Shown: piece by piece, positions 19,126-27,623 of the stretch
Layout: the number at the start of each line of letters is the position of its first letter
Numbering within the stretch: position 1 is the stretch's first letter
Source of the DNA: Aquipseudomonas alcaligenes MRY13-0052
GTDB taxonomy: Bacteria; Pseudomonadota; Gammaproteobacteria; Pseudomonadales; Pseudomonadaceae
Reading direction: 5' to 3'
Assembly (NCBI GenBank): GCA_000474255.1
Contig: BATO01000004.1
Coordinates: forward strand, 62,001 to 126,000
Length of the DNA: 64,000 bases
Notes under the pieces: generated by a model
Databases searched by the model: none
What the model saw: the letters and a program-made list of their open reading frames with translations, nothing else
What the model was told of the DNA's origin: nothing
Program-made: the position numbers and the translations under genes

Positions 19126-21927
19126 TTAGAAGTGATACTTATCGAATCGGCGCTTAAAAGCTTCTGCCGATCCCTCCATAATATCCAGCACCGCTGTTGC
19201 GGTATCAGTGCGATCCAATCCGCCCGCGGCAAGCCGCTCACCTCGCCCTTCGTCAACCTCCAAGGCATACACCAAATCGGTATCGGCATTCACTGGAAGG
19301 TTCGCGTTGTGCGTGGCCAAGATCAGCTGTCGTTGATTCTTCACCTTGCGCAGCAAAGGCACTAGCTCGCGATATATGAAGTTGGAGTCCAGCTCATCCT
19401 CTGGCTGATCAATTACCAGCGGCCCCTCTCCTTTCGACAGAAGCAGATTCAGTACGGCCGTGTTGCGTTGCCCCTCAGATAACGCATGACTTTGCACGCT
19501 ACCAACCAACGTTCTATCAGCGCGATACAGTTCAATATCAATGCGCTCCTCGACCCGAGTGAGCCGGGCGGCACGCCATGAGTCCTTCTGAGCACTGATG
19601 TAGGCCAGCAGCTCATCTTTGTACTCAAGAAGCGGCAGTGGCAGCTCGCGCCGACCAGCAACTACCTCGCGAATGTGTAGCCAAGGGGAGTCGGCTTCCG
19701 GCTTCGCTTCCTGCAGATGCTGCAGGAAATTCTCATACAGTACTGTTCCAATATGGATCCATGATCGGCCTAGACGGCTGCGACCATCGGGTCCCATTTT
19801 TTCCCATGCCAGTATGAACCCAGCAGTGTCTGCCATCTGTTGGATGACCACGCGGATGGTCCCTTCAGCTCTCTCGCTGATCTCGGCCGCCGTTCGCTTT
19901 CGAACGGCAAATTGCCGCTCCCAAAGCTGGTTCATCTCCAGTAGTGCGCGCTCCAGGAGGTCTCGTTGTGGAGCAAGCACTGCGAGGCGCTCCTCCTTCT
20001 CCTGTAGAGACTGTTGCTTGGCCTGTCGCGCCTTATCGATCTCCTGCAACCGTGCCATATCTTGTGGCTGAAGACCCCGCTCTTGGCATGCCAGTAAGAA
20101 AGCATCCTTGGTACCGTCCAACTCACGCGAAACTTGCTCCCATCCACCATCGAGCTCAAGCAACCCGGCCACGTCTAACCGCAGCTGAGCGGCCAGGCCG
20201 GCGACTTGAGCCTGGTAGTTCGCTCGCAGATTGGCGGCTTCGTGGGTCAGCTTGTTGAACCACTCAGATCGAGGCCAGACCATCACCTGCCCGTCGTTGA
20301 GCACACCACGCGATGAAAGATCTTCGGCCAGCAAAGTAAATCGATGGATATCTTCGGTGAGCTGAGTTCGGACCTGCTCGAAATAGCGCCTGGCCAACTC
20401 CGCGCGCTGGTACTGCTGAGCCTCTTCCTGAACCTCGCGCCGGGCCTGCCATTGCCGATTCAGCTCCTGAATTTCCTGCTTCAGCACCTTAACCTCTTCG
20501 GTTAATGCACTAGCCTGGTCAATCCCGGCAAACCACCGATTAATCTCTGCTTTCAGCGTGTCTTCTTGGCCTTTCAGGGCTTGAAGTTCAGCTGAGCAGG
20601 CTTCATCGATCATCTTCAGTAGGCTGTCGCCACCGTGGATATCCGTGAGCTCGCTGAGCTGCTGCTGGCTATAGAACTGAACAGGAAGCTGCCGTAGAAA
20701 GACGTCAAGATCATGCGCCTCACCATGAAGCAGGGCATGCCCCTCCTTCGGCTTGAGCGAGATGATATCTACCTGACCCGGAATGCTTTCCCAGCCCACC
20801 TGAATTTCTGCGTCCTCGGTGAACGTAGCTCTGACCCGTTCGAATTTGGCCCGGGTCGAGGCAGAAAACACATCTCCATAGTCACGCCCGAACGCGAACC
20901 GCATCAGCTCAAGCGCAGTGGATTTACCTGTCCCGCGCCCGCCGATCAGCGTATTGAGGTTGGGTGAAAAATGGATTTCTTGATCTGCGAGAAACTTGAG
21001 TCCTCTGCATTTCAGAAAAACAATCCGCGGATGTGTTTGTTCGTCTGAAGGACGCGCCATCTGCAAACGCAGACGCGACTTGCCATCAAGGAATGCCTGC
21101 CGGAGAGAACTGATCGAGGGTCTCGAGGACTTAACCCAAGTGTGGCGATATCCCAAGGCGTTAGGAACTGGATTACCTTCCGCATCTACCTTGAGAGACT
21201 TGGCATCTGATGACTGCACATAGGCTGGCTGCCTACCTGGACGTGACCAGTCCTTGTTGCGGCCTCCCAAGATCGAGCTGTACCTCTCGGCCATCGGGAA
21301 CCCTGTGAGCTCAAGCGCCAAAAGCCCTGGAAGCTTGTAGTCATCGATATTCCGTGCAACAGAAAGCAAGCCATCCTGCTGATCCGCATGTGCAGCAATC
21401 ACGATGCCTCCGTGGTCCTTCTGCACCGTCTCCAGCAAACTCCTCAAACTCACCGTCTCATCCCCGCGCCTCAACGCAGCGGGCACCCCCGCTCGGAAAC
21501 GCTGATTTTCAGCGAGCCCCAGCTTGATCAAAATCATGTTGACGCGCCGCAGATGACTCACCTTGGTGGCCGGCTCAAAAAGGCACAGTACGTGGTACCC
21601 GATATCCACCTCAAAGCCCGGCAGGATATAGAGAGGCAGCCGACCTCGCTCCTTTGCCACGATTTTGTTCTGCTCAACCAGGTGAGTAAGGAACCAGTCC
21701 CGGGGATCCGTTTTTTCTGAAAAATTGTGATCGGTGATCCCTATAACCTCGAGCTCAAGCTCGTGGCATCTATGCAGGAAACGTCTGGCCTTACCCTGGA
21801 TATCATCCTCGTTAGGAACCCCATTCTGAAGGGGCCGACGCGGGCTTAGCAGACGCATCTCGTCATCAGCCCAGTGCCTGTTGTCTTCTGGTGTCTGGAC
21901 CTGGAAATCTACTTTGAACCAGCGCAT
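19126..21927 (-). CDS. TrlF-like PHP-domain AAA ATPase
   Basis: About 933 residues from MRWFKVDFQVQTPEDNRHW. The N-terminal about 310 residues match a PHP phosphoesterase fold (GITDHNF; LPGFEVDIGYHVLCLFE; IVIAAHAD), although the first His-x-His is replaced by Gln-x-Gln (DFQVQT). The rest is an SMC/RecN-like ATPase: Walker A GGRGTGKSTALELM, a long coiled coil (about residues 440-770), signature ALSEGQRNTAVLN and Walker B PLVIDQPEDELD followed by ILATHNANLP. Such proteins are thought to process nucleic acid or nucleotides and recur in defence islands as single genes. The frame is open to 22020 with ATGs at 22020 and 21975; 21927 matches the usual family start. Confidence 0.82.
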   Translation of the reverse strand: MRWFKVDFQVQTPEDNRHWADDEMRLLSPRRPLQNGVPNEDDIQGKARRFLHRCHELELEVIGITDHNFSEKTDPRDWFLTHLVEQNKIVAKERGRLPLYILPGFEVDIGYHVLCLFEPATKVSHLRRVNMILIKLGLAENQRFRAGVPAALRRGDETVSLRSLLETVQKDHGGIVIAAHADQQDGLLSVARNIDDYKLPGLLALELTGFPMAERYSSILGGRNKDWSRPGRQPAYVQSSDAKSLKVDAEGNPVPNALGYRHTWVKSSRPSISSLRQAFLDGKSRLRLQMARPSDEQTHPRIVFLKCRGLKFLADQEIHFSPNLNTLIGGRGTGKSTALELMRFAFGRDYGDVFSASTRAKFERVRATFTEDAEIQVGWESIPGQVDIISLKPKEGHALLHGEAHDLDVFLRQLPVQFYSQQQLSELTDIHGGDSLLKMIDEACSAELQALKGQEDTLKAEINRWFAGIDQASALTEEVKVLKQEIQELNRQWQARREVQEEAQQYQRAELARRYFEQVRTQLTEDIHRFTLLAEDLSSRGVLNDGQVMVWPRSEWFNKLTHEAANLRANYQAQVAGLAAQLRLDVAGLLELDGGWEQVSRELDGTKDAFLLACQERGLQPQDMARLQEIDKARQAKQQSLQEKEERLAVLAPQRDLLERALLEMNQLWERQFAVRKRTAAEISERAEGTIRVVIQQMADTAGFILAWEKMGPDGRSRLGRSWIHIGTVLYENFLQHLQEAKPEADSPWLHIREVVAGRRELPLPLLEYKDELLAYISAQKDSWRAARLTRVEERIDIELYRADRTLVGSVQSHALSEGQRNTAVLNLLLSKGEGPLVIDQPEDELDSNFIYRELVPLLRKVKNQRQLILATHNANLPVNADTDLVYALEVDEGRGERLAAGGLDRTDTATAVLDIMEGSAEAFKRRFDKYHF

Positions 21928-22557
21928 ACCTAGGTAACTGCTCACCCCAGCCTCCCTGCTCCAACGCTTTTTCATTTTGACTGCCACTACCGCTGAACAC
22001 AGTTTAGAGCTCACGCGCATGCTCGAAGGCTACTATTACATCAACGCGGCCGAGGCGGCTCTGCATCGCGACGTTGCCGCTGCTTGTGATAGACGCTCCT
22101 GGGCGAACGCAGCGGTGCGACCGACCGCCATCCTGCTCACCCCAAGCTTCGCTGTAAGCCTTTGACGCCATAGTGTCATATGGCCTTGATAGGCGACTAT
22201 TTGAGCTTCCTCTCCAGTACTTCTATAGACAGCATGGTGGCAAATTAGTAGCCTAAGCGTTGTAAAAGCCAGTTTTCATGCGGGTTCGCAGTGAACTGGT
22301 TCCAGTCTTAGGCCCCACAAATTGGCATGCTGCTAGCGTCCAAAGCCGAAGCGTTTACACTCCAGCTAGCTTCGCCACGGATCCGACAGGGCTGGCGAAA
22401 CAAGCGGTCGCGGTGAATGAAACCCAAGGCGCCCATCAGGCGTCCAAGCTTCACTGCAGATTTGGTCATGACTGAGTTTCCTGACCAAAGCAGTCCTCCA
22501 CCAGAGCTCAAGCTGGTGGTTTGAATGGAATCGTAGGACTTTTATACAAGGCATCTA
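21928..22557. other. Intergenic region, divergent promoters expected
   Basis: About 600 bp (less if the upstream TrlF start is used) between divergent genes. Short frames on both strands lack convincing ribosome-binding sites. It should hold promoters for the TrlF-like gene and for the three-gene operon; I cannot point to -35/-10 boxes with confidence. Confidence 0.4.
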
Positions 22558-23388
22558 ATGTCAAACTTTAGCGCTAGCATCTCGGATCTCGTGCAGCCCG
22601 TGGGGGGCACGCATGCGATTGAGAGAGTCTCTGTGGGCATTGAGTGGGCTGAAGAGCTCAGCCACGCTCAAATGGTAGAGCTTTCCGATCTACTTGATCC
22701 CGACGCCCTCGGGCTAGGCCGCAAGATTGAAATACGGTCTACCGAAATATCTGGCGATGACTCGGAAGAACTTAGAGTACCTTCCGCAGAAGAGACAAAC
22801 CTTACTGCCATCTATCTTGATTACGGATTTGATGAAGTCGACGACGATCACATCCCAGCAATCTTGGTTAGAAGAAATGGCATGCTTTACTCTGTCAAGA
22901 ACAACTACGAAGGCTGGACAAGAACGCGCCAGAAAGCGACAGAATTTAGCGAAATCATTCTTTCTTACGTGCGCCAACATATTGAAATCCGCTCAATCGG
23001 CCTTCAAGTTATCGACGCTTTTCTTTTAAAAGCGAGCGGCTTTGACTTCGCAAAAATCCTGAATAAAGAATGCGATTTACTCCCTCCTAAAATCTTTAAA
23101 GCCGACAAGCATTGGCACATAGACTTAGGATTTTTTGAGGTCGAAAACGAAGGCGAACGATTACTTACAAACGCCAAGCTTGCATATGTACCAGAAGTCT
23201 CAAAAAATAAATTGACGATCACATGCTTACATCGCCTCGATTCTGCAGCGGTGCGTAAAGAGCCGATATCGGTTGCAGATGCAATTAGCAAATACGACAT
23301 CCTCTATAGCAAAAACAAAGAACTGATAGAACAAGTTCTACATAAGGATGTCGCTAGTCTCATTGGTCTTGGGACTGAGGACAAATAG
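22558..23388 (+). CDS. TIGR04255-like protein, first gene of a three-gene operon
   Basis: A 276-residue protein whose layout resembles the sporadically distributed TIGR04255 group: an N-terminal beta-rich part built around short strands (TAIYLDYGFDEVDDDHIPAI, then MLYSVKNNYEGWTRT), a helix ending in a YVRQHIEIRSIGLQVIDAFL strand, then a second beta-rich half (KHWHIDLGFFEVENEGERL; KLTITCLHRLDSA) and a C-terminal helix pair. Cellular role unknown; members occur in mobile elements. ATG 22558 gives MSNFSASISDLVQPVGG. The stop at 23388 is followed after 1 bp by the next ATG, so the genes form an operon. The region is AT-richer than the surroundings. Confidence 0.6.
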   Translation: MSNFSASISDLVQPVGGTHAIERVSVGIEWAEELSHAQMVELSDLLDPDALGLGRKIEIRSTEISGDDSEELRVPSAEETNLTAIYLDYGFDEVDDDHIPAILVRRNGMLYSVKNNYEGWTRTRQKATEFSEIILSYVRQHIEIRSIGLQVIDAFLLKASGFDFAKILNKECDLLPPKIFKADKHWHIDLGFFEVENEGERLLTNAKLAYVPEVSKNKLTITCLHRLDSAAVRKEPISVADAISKYDILYSKNKELIEQVLHKDVASLIGLGTEDK

Positions 23389-23389
23389 T

Positions 23390-24187
23390 ATGAGAAACCT
23401 AGATTTCTGCTTAGAAGAAACAGCGACTGACCTGACATTGGGATATTTGGCTGAAGAGTGCATCCCAACAAGGGAAAACCTACATGACCTGATTGAAGAC
23501 TACGCAGACTCTAGTTTTTTTAGCACTGGAGGAATGAATTATAGCCCCCTTCACTCGCCTCACAGAATTGTCGAACCAATGGGTCTAATTCACAACTACA
23601 CGTCGGCGTCTCGCCAGATGTATCGCCAAAACCATATCAACGATTCCTGCACCGTTATTGTTGCAGCAATAGAGAGTCTCTCTCACACTGCGCAAGTCGC
23701 GAAGGCTTTTATGGGGATAACGGCCACTCCAAGTTCCAGGCATGAAACTACTGAAACTTTTTTCCTACACACTTTCATTTCCAGTTCGGTTTCAGAGCTT
23801 CAAAAACCAACACCACCTTACCCCTATGCTTTTGAAAGATTGACTCATTTCAAAAATGAGAAAATCGACTGGGATGGATTCGGTGGAAGGCCCGCGAGCT
23901 TAGAAATCTACCGTAACGTTAAAGCCTTCCTTATTGCCGCACAGCAAGAGCAACTGATTGAGCCCAGCTTGGCACTAGGAAACGATGGTTCCGTCGCCAT
24001 TATCTGGAAGAATGATAAAAGCTATATTGCTGTAGATTGTAGCGGTGGGAATACATATATTTACCTCGCACTTGAAGGCGATGAAGTCGTCGCTGAAGGC
24101 GAAAGCAATTGCACCACCATACCCAGGGAACTCATTAATCTTCTGGATAAGCATTTCAAGGATGAAAACTGCAAAAATTTGCGATAG
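23390..24187 (+). CDS. Hypothetical protein, second gene of the TIGR04255-like operon
   Basis: 265 residues from ATG 23390 (MRNLDFCLEETATDLTLGYL). Not recognised. The N-terminal half is helical with a mid-segment INDSCTVIVAAIESLSHTAQ. The C-terminal half contains KIDWDGFGGRPASLEIYRNV followed by LALGNDGSVAIIWKNDKSYI, then AVDCSGGNTYIYLALEGDEV. The W-D-G-(F/Y)-(G/D) followed by a short GDGSVAI-W strand pattern is familiar from small toxin-antitoxin-associated hypothetical proteins. No signal peptide or membrane helix. It begins 1 bp after the previous gene and its end overlaps the next ATG, so the three products are probably made together. Confidence 0.6.
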   Translation: MRNLDFCLEETATDLTLGYLAEECIPTRENLHDLIEDYADSSFFSTGGMNYSPLHSPHRIVEPMGLIHNYTSASRQMYRQNHINDSCTVIVAAIESLSHTAQVAKAFMGITATPSSRHETTETFFLHTFISSSVSELQKPTPPYPYAFERLTHFKNEKIDWDGFGGRPASLEIYRNVKAFLIAAQQEQLIEPSLALGNDGSVAIIWKNDKSYIAVDCSGGNTYIYLALEGDEVVAEGESNCTTIPRELINLLDKHFKDENCKNLR

Positions 24188-24746
24188 CTGCAAAACCGTT
24201 TTGAGATCAAGAGATCCTATTAACGAGTTTGCAAAGCGGATAGCTACACTTGCCTTCTGCGGATCAGACTGCGGTAACGAAACGCAGAGCGCCAGTGACT
24301 TCTCACCAGGCGTGGTGGAAAGTGATGAAGAGCTTGCGAGTTGCGTGTGTCATCCAAACCATACAGACAAGGATGGTGAGGTGGTTTACAAGGCGAGCGA
24401 CTTCGCTTTCACGCACGGAATGTCGGTGACTCGTCTCTCTCACAAAGATGGTGGTTTAGAGTCCGTCATAAGTTTTTGTAGGGATACGTTCTGTAAGCCT
24501 GGCCGCGATTATCGAGGCACCTATGTTTTTAAGGCTTCTGCCCCTAGAGGAGTATTCTGGAGGGACGGCACTCGAGCCTTTATGGTTTTGGACACTGCTG
24601 GTAAGAGTCTGATAGCTCATGCTGATGTCATTGCAACTAGATATCACGGGGACCTGGCACGTCTAGCTAGCACTGAAAAGCTGGACCGCCTGAAGGCTCA
24701 AATCAGTTTTTTCAGAAAAATGAAACCAGTTGATGAAAGCGCTTAA
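24162..24746 (+). CDS. Cysteine-rich hypothetical protein, third gene of the TIGR04255-like operon
   Basis: 194 residues from ATG 24162 (MKTAKICDSCKTVLRSRDP), which overlaps the end of the preceding gene by 26 bp. The N-terminal CDSC and CGSDC pairs form a likely zinc ribbon. A cluster CVCHPNH and RDTFCKPGRD follows, then a compact beta-rich end (FKASAPRGVFWRDGTRAFMV). Family not recognised; the zinc site and small size suggest a nucleic-acid-binding or adaptor role, but that is inference. An IS inserted 26 bp after the stop codon. Confidence 0.6.
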   Translation: MKTAKICDSCKTVLRSRDPINEFAKRIATLAFCGSDCGNETQSASDFSPGVVESDEELASCVCHPNHTDKDGEVVYKASDFAFTHGMSVTRLSHKDGGLESVISFCRDTFCKPGRDYRGTYVFKASAPRGVFWRDGTRAFMVLDTAGKSLIAHADVIATRYHGDLARLASTEKLDRLKAQISFFRKMKPVDESA

Positions 24747-24790
24747 TTTCTTAATGCTTTTTGCCTAAATGCTGAATCGCCCCGGCTTTC

Positions 24791-25636
24791 CTAGACACTT
24801 TCCAAGCTCTGGAAATAGCGTTTCTCAAACTCCACTGGCGATAGCTGCATAGCGCTGCTGTGCCGGCGTTTGGGGTTATAAAACATCTCGATGTAATAGA
24901 ACACATCACTGCGAGCTTCTTCGCGAGTGGCATAGGTTTTTCGTCGGATGCGTTCGCGCTTCAGCAACTGGAAAAAGCTTTCTGCCACGGCGTTATCGTG
25001 ACAGTTACCGCGTCGGCTCATGCTGCTGATCAGGTTGTTGGCCTTGAGGAAACTCTGCCAGTCCGAGCTGCTGAACTGGCTGCCCTGGTCGGAGTGGATC
25101 ATCACTTCCTGCTTGGGCTTGCGTCGCCAAACCGCCATCAATAAGGCATCGATAGCTAAGTCGCTGCACATCCGAGGTCTCATCGACCAGCCGATCACCT
25201 GGCGCGAAAATAGATCCAGCACCACCGCCAAGTACAACCAGCCTTCATAAGTGCGGAGGTAAGTGATGTCAGTGACCCAGACCTTGTTCGGCTCGCTGAC
25301 GGTGAATTGCCGCTCCAGACGGTTGGGCGAAGCCACCGTGGGCTTGTCGCCGTAGTAGCCGGGCCGACGACGATAGCCGGTCTGCGAGCGCAACCCTTCC
25401 CCCCGCATCAGGCGGGCTACGCGATGCCGGCCACAGGACTCTCCCAGCTCACGCAGGTCGTCGTGGATCTTGCGATAGCCGTAGACCCCACCGCTTTCCA
25501 GCCAGGCATGTTTGATCAATCCGAGCAGGCGCTGATCTTCCTTAGCGCTTACGGATTTCGGCTCGGCCAGCCAGGCGTAGTAACCGCTGGGATGCACCTT
25601 GAGGGTCTGGCAGAGACGTCGAACCGGGTACTCCAC
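24791..25636 (-). CDS. IS3-family OrfB (DDE transposase catalytic part)
   Basis: 281 residues with an HTH_21 region (SGGVYGYRKIHDDLRELGES) and an rve core with D in KVWVTDITYLRTYEG, D in MIHSDQGSQFSS and E in AVAESFFQLLKRE after GNCHDNA. It ends MQLSPVEFEKRYFQSLESV. Because the frameshift heptamer upstream is mutated, the OrfAB fusion is unlikely to be made, although OrfB itself is intact. Confidence 0.9.
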   Translation of the reverse strand: MEYPVRRLCQTLKVHPSGYYAWLAEPKSVSAKEDQRLLGLIKHAWLESGGVYGYRKIHDDLRELGESCGRHRVARLMRGEGLRSQTGYRRRPGYYGDKPTVASPNRLERQFTVSEPNKVWVTDITYLRTYEGWLYLAVVLDLFSRQVIGWSMRPRMCSDLAIDALLMAVWRRKPKQEVMIHSDQGSQFSSSDWQSFLKANNLISSMSRRGNCHDNAVAESFFQLLKRERIRRKTYATREEARSDVFYYIEMFYNPKRRHSSAMQLSPVEFEKRYFQSLESV

Positions 25637-25695
25637 CGACAGCTTGCTGATGAAGGCGTACTTCAGCCGGACTCCTTGGCAAAGTACGCGGCGGC

Positions 25696-25941
25696 CTATT
25701 TTAGGATGTCTCGCTCTTCGGTCACCCGCTTGAGTTCGGCGCGCAAACGACGCAGTTCGGCTTGCTGATCGCCTTCTTGCTGCCGCTGTTCCTGGGGCTT
25801 GCTATAGCGCCTGATCCAGACATAGAGGCTATGCTCCGACACACCCAAACGCTCCGACACATCCGCTACACGCAGGCCGCGCTCGGTAACTTGTCTAACC
25901 GCCTCGATTTTGAATTCTTCGGGGTAACGCCGGTTGCTCAT
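25696..25941 (-). pseudogene. IS3-family orfA with premature stop at the slippery site
   Basis: 81 residues (MSNRRYPEEFKIEAVRQV), with the helix-turn-helix VADVSERLGVSEHSLYVWI and a coiled coil ending in VTEERDILK. The usual DILKKAAAYFAKES ending is visible in the same frame, but the second Lys codon AAG is TAG, ending the protein early. The same change turns the AAAAAAG slippery heptamer into AAAATAG, so OrfAB fusion by -1 slippage should fail. Confidence 0.85.
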
Positions 25942-26003
25942 GGCACCTCCTGATGGGCCTCACTATGAGGCTTGGAGGTGTCTACGAAACTAGGGGCGAT
26001 TCA

Positions 26004-26341
26004 GCCTGGAGAGGTGGATCACTACAAAACTCTTCACGCAACATCATCGCCCTCTGCCTAGCCCCCACACGCAGCTCTCGCGTAAGAAAACCTTAATCAA
26101 TGACCGATATCCTGTTTCGCCAGTCAGCTTACTGACGCCTCAATTTGCGGCAAAACCTCATGAAACGCCCTATTTTGAGCCTAATCACGCTCCATGGTCA
26201 CGATATCAATGCAGCTTTCGTTGAATATCGACCGTAAGGACAGGTTTGGCATGGGCGTTGCTGGAGTCGCAACGAAGAGATAGGAAGCTCGTTAGGCCAA
26301 TGGATTGGTTAGCCGTACACATGGCTAACATAGGGATGTGC
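26004..26341. other. Upstream region of bacteriocin export cassette
   Basis: About 340 bp after the IS end with no supported gene before the HlyD-type start. It should contain the cassette promoter; the IS insertion may have separated it from earlier regulation. No binding site recognised. Confidence 0.4.
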
Positions 26342-27619
26342 ATGATCGGTTCACGTAAGGAAGGCAGCGCGCGCGCGCCACATCAAAAGAATCCCTATCA
26401 AGGCGAAATTCACCTCGCCAGATCTTCCACCAGTAAAATGGCATTAGTCATATCCGTGATGACTATGTCAGCTGTAATTATTTTACTTGTCTTCGGAACC
26501 TATACCAGAAGAGAAAAAGTTGAAGGGTCACTTGTACCTGAGGGTGGCGTAGCTTTCATAGTTGCCAGGAGTTCGGGCGCAGTTGAAAGACTGCTTGTTA
26601 ACGAAGGAGATAGGGTAAAGGCTGGTGATCCGCTGGCCATTATAACTACCGACATTAAGAGTGAAGGAGTGGGATATGCAGGAGAAGCCATATCCTCGTT
26701 GGTAAGTGAGCAAATCTCAAAGGCTGAGTCACGTAAAATTTCGATGGCTTTAGCAGCAAATGCAAAAAAAGAAGAGCTAGTAAGTATCGAGAGAAACATC
26801 AAAGAGCAGATTGCAGGCATTGAGGGCCTGATGAACATTAAGCAAGAGGTCCTCAGAAAGAAAGATGAAGAGTTGCAGGCAAATGAACGCCTACTTTCAA
26901 AAGGCTATGTGACGCCAAAAAGAATTGACCAGCTAAAGATAGAAATACTTGAGCTGGAATCAAGCAGACGCCAACTAAAACAGAGAGTCCTTGAGTTTCA
27001 TGGCGACCTCGCAAAGAACAAGTCCGCAATCAGCCAGCTTTCCTACCAATTAAGTCTTGATGAAACATCTTTAGACTCACAAATACTAGAGCTAAAAAAA
27101 TCACAGGCCCAAAGCAAAGCCAGTTCAACCGTTGTTCTAACAGCTCTTAACGATAGCATCGTCTCATCTGTGCTAATACGCCCCGGCCAGGCGGTAACCA
27201 TTAGACAAAACCTTATAGCCCTAGTGCCTATTGAGGGTGCATTAGAAGCCGAGTTAAGAATTCCGAACAAGTCGGTAGGGTTTCTAAAGCTGGGGCAACG
27301 ATTTCTAATCCAGTACGAAGCATATCCCTATCAGAAATTTGGCCTTGGAGTCGGGCATATAAGCGCTATTGCACAAAATACAACACCGTCGGCTGAGGTG
27401 AGCAAGCCGGAAACCAGTCGAGAAAGCCCGGACGGCTATTACAAAGCAAGAGCCAGAATCGACTCTCAGGCGATTAAAGTATACGAGAGTAGCATTCCGC
27501 TAAGACCTGGAATGAAATTTTCTGCCGACATTCTCCTGGAAAAAAGAAGCCTATTAGAGTGGTTATTGGAGCCTTTGTACGCATGGCGTATGAGATCGCA
27601 AATTATGGGGGAGGACTAA
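26342..27619 (+). CDS. HlyD-family bacteriocin export adaptor (membrane fusion protein)
   Basis: 425 residues from ATG 26342 (MIGSRKEGSARAPHQKN). A short cytoplasmic tail is followed by one membrane helix (MALVISVMTMSAVIILLVF), then a split biotinyl-lipoyl domain (EGGVAFIVARSSGAVERLLV, then NEGDRVKAGDPLAIITT), a long periplasmic coiled coil (about 120-270) and a C-terminal beta barrel (ALEAELRIPNKSVGFLKLGQ). It is similar in plan to CvaA of colicin V. It would span the periplasm between the C39 exporter encoded next and an outer-membrane TolC-type channel, which must come from the host since none is encoded here. The frame is open upstream to 26246; an AGGG box 6 bp before 26342 decided the start. 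Confidence 0.88.
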   Translation: MIGSRKEGSARAPHQKNPYQGEIHLARSSTSKMALVISVMTMSAVIILLVFGTYTRREKVEGSLVPEGGVAFIVARSSGAVERLLVNEGDRVKAGDPLAIITTDIKSEGVGYAGEAISSLVSEQISKAESRKISMALAANAKKEELVSIERNIKEQIAGIEGLMNIKQEVLRKKDEELQANERLLSKGYVTPKRIDQLKIEILELESSRRQLKQRVLEFHGDLAKNKSAISQLSYQLSLDETSLDSQILELKKSQAQSKASSTVVLTALNDSIVSSVLIRPGQAVTIRQNLIALVPIEGALEAELRIPNKSVGFLKLGQRFLIQYEAYPYQKFGLGVGHISAIAQNTTPSAEVSKPETSRESPDGYYKARARIDSQAIKVYESSIPLRPGMKFSADILLEKRSLLEWLLEPLYAWRMRSQIMGED

Positions 27620-27623
27620 TAGA

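Larger units (their letters stand above)
24773..26003 (-). mobile_element. IS3-family insertion sequence with destroyed frameshift site (1,231 bp)
   Basis: The ends match over TGAATCGCCCC followed by TAGACACnTnCCAAG on each side (24773 inwards and 26003 inwards). No clean 3-bp duplication is seen: the flanking bases are TGC on the left and GCC on the right. It carries orfA and orfB of the IS3 type. Confidence 0.88.

Noticed and set aside
22308..22554. Overlapping short minus-strand frames ahead of the three-gene operon
   Set aside because: They overlap each other in different frames, have no good start signals and look like chance frames in a promoter region.
24773..26003. A 3-bp target duplication around the second IS3-type element
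   Set aside because: The flanks read TGC and GCC; only GC adjoins both tips, which simply extends the inverted repeat, so no duplication is claimed.
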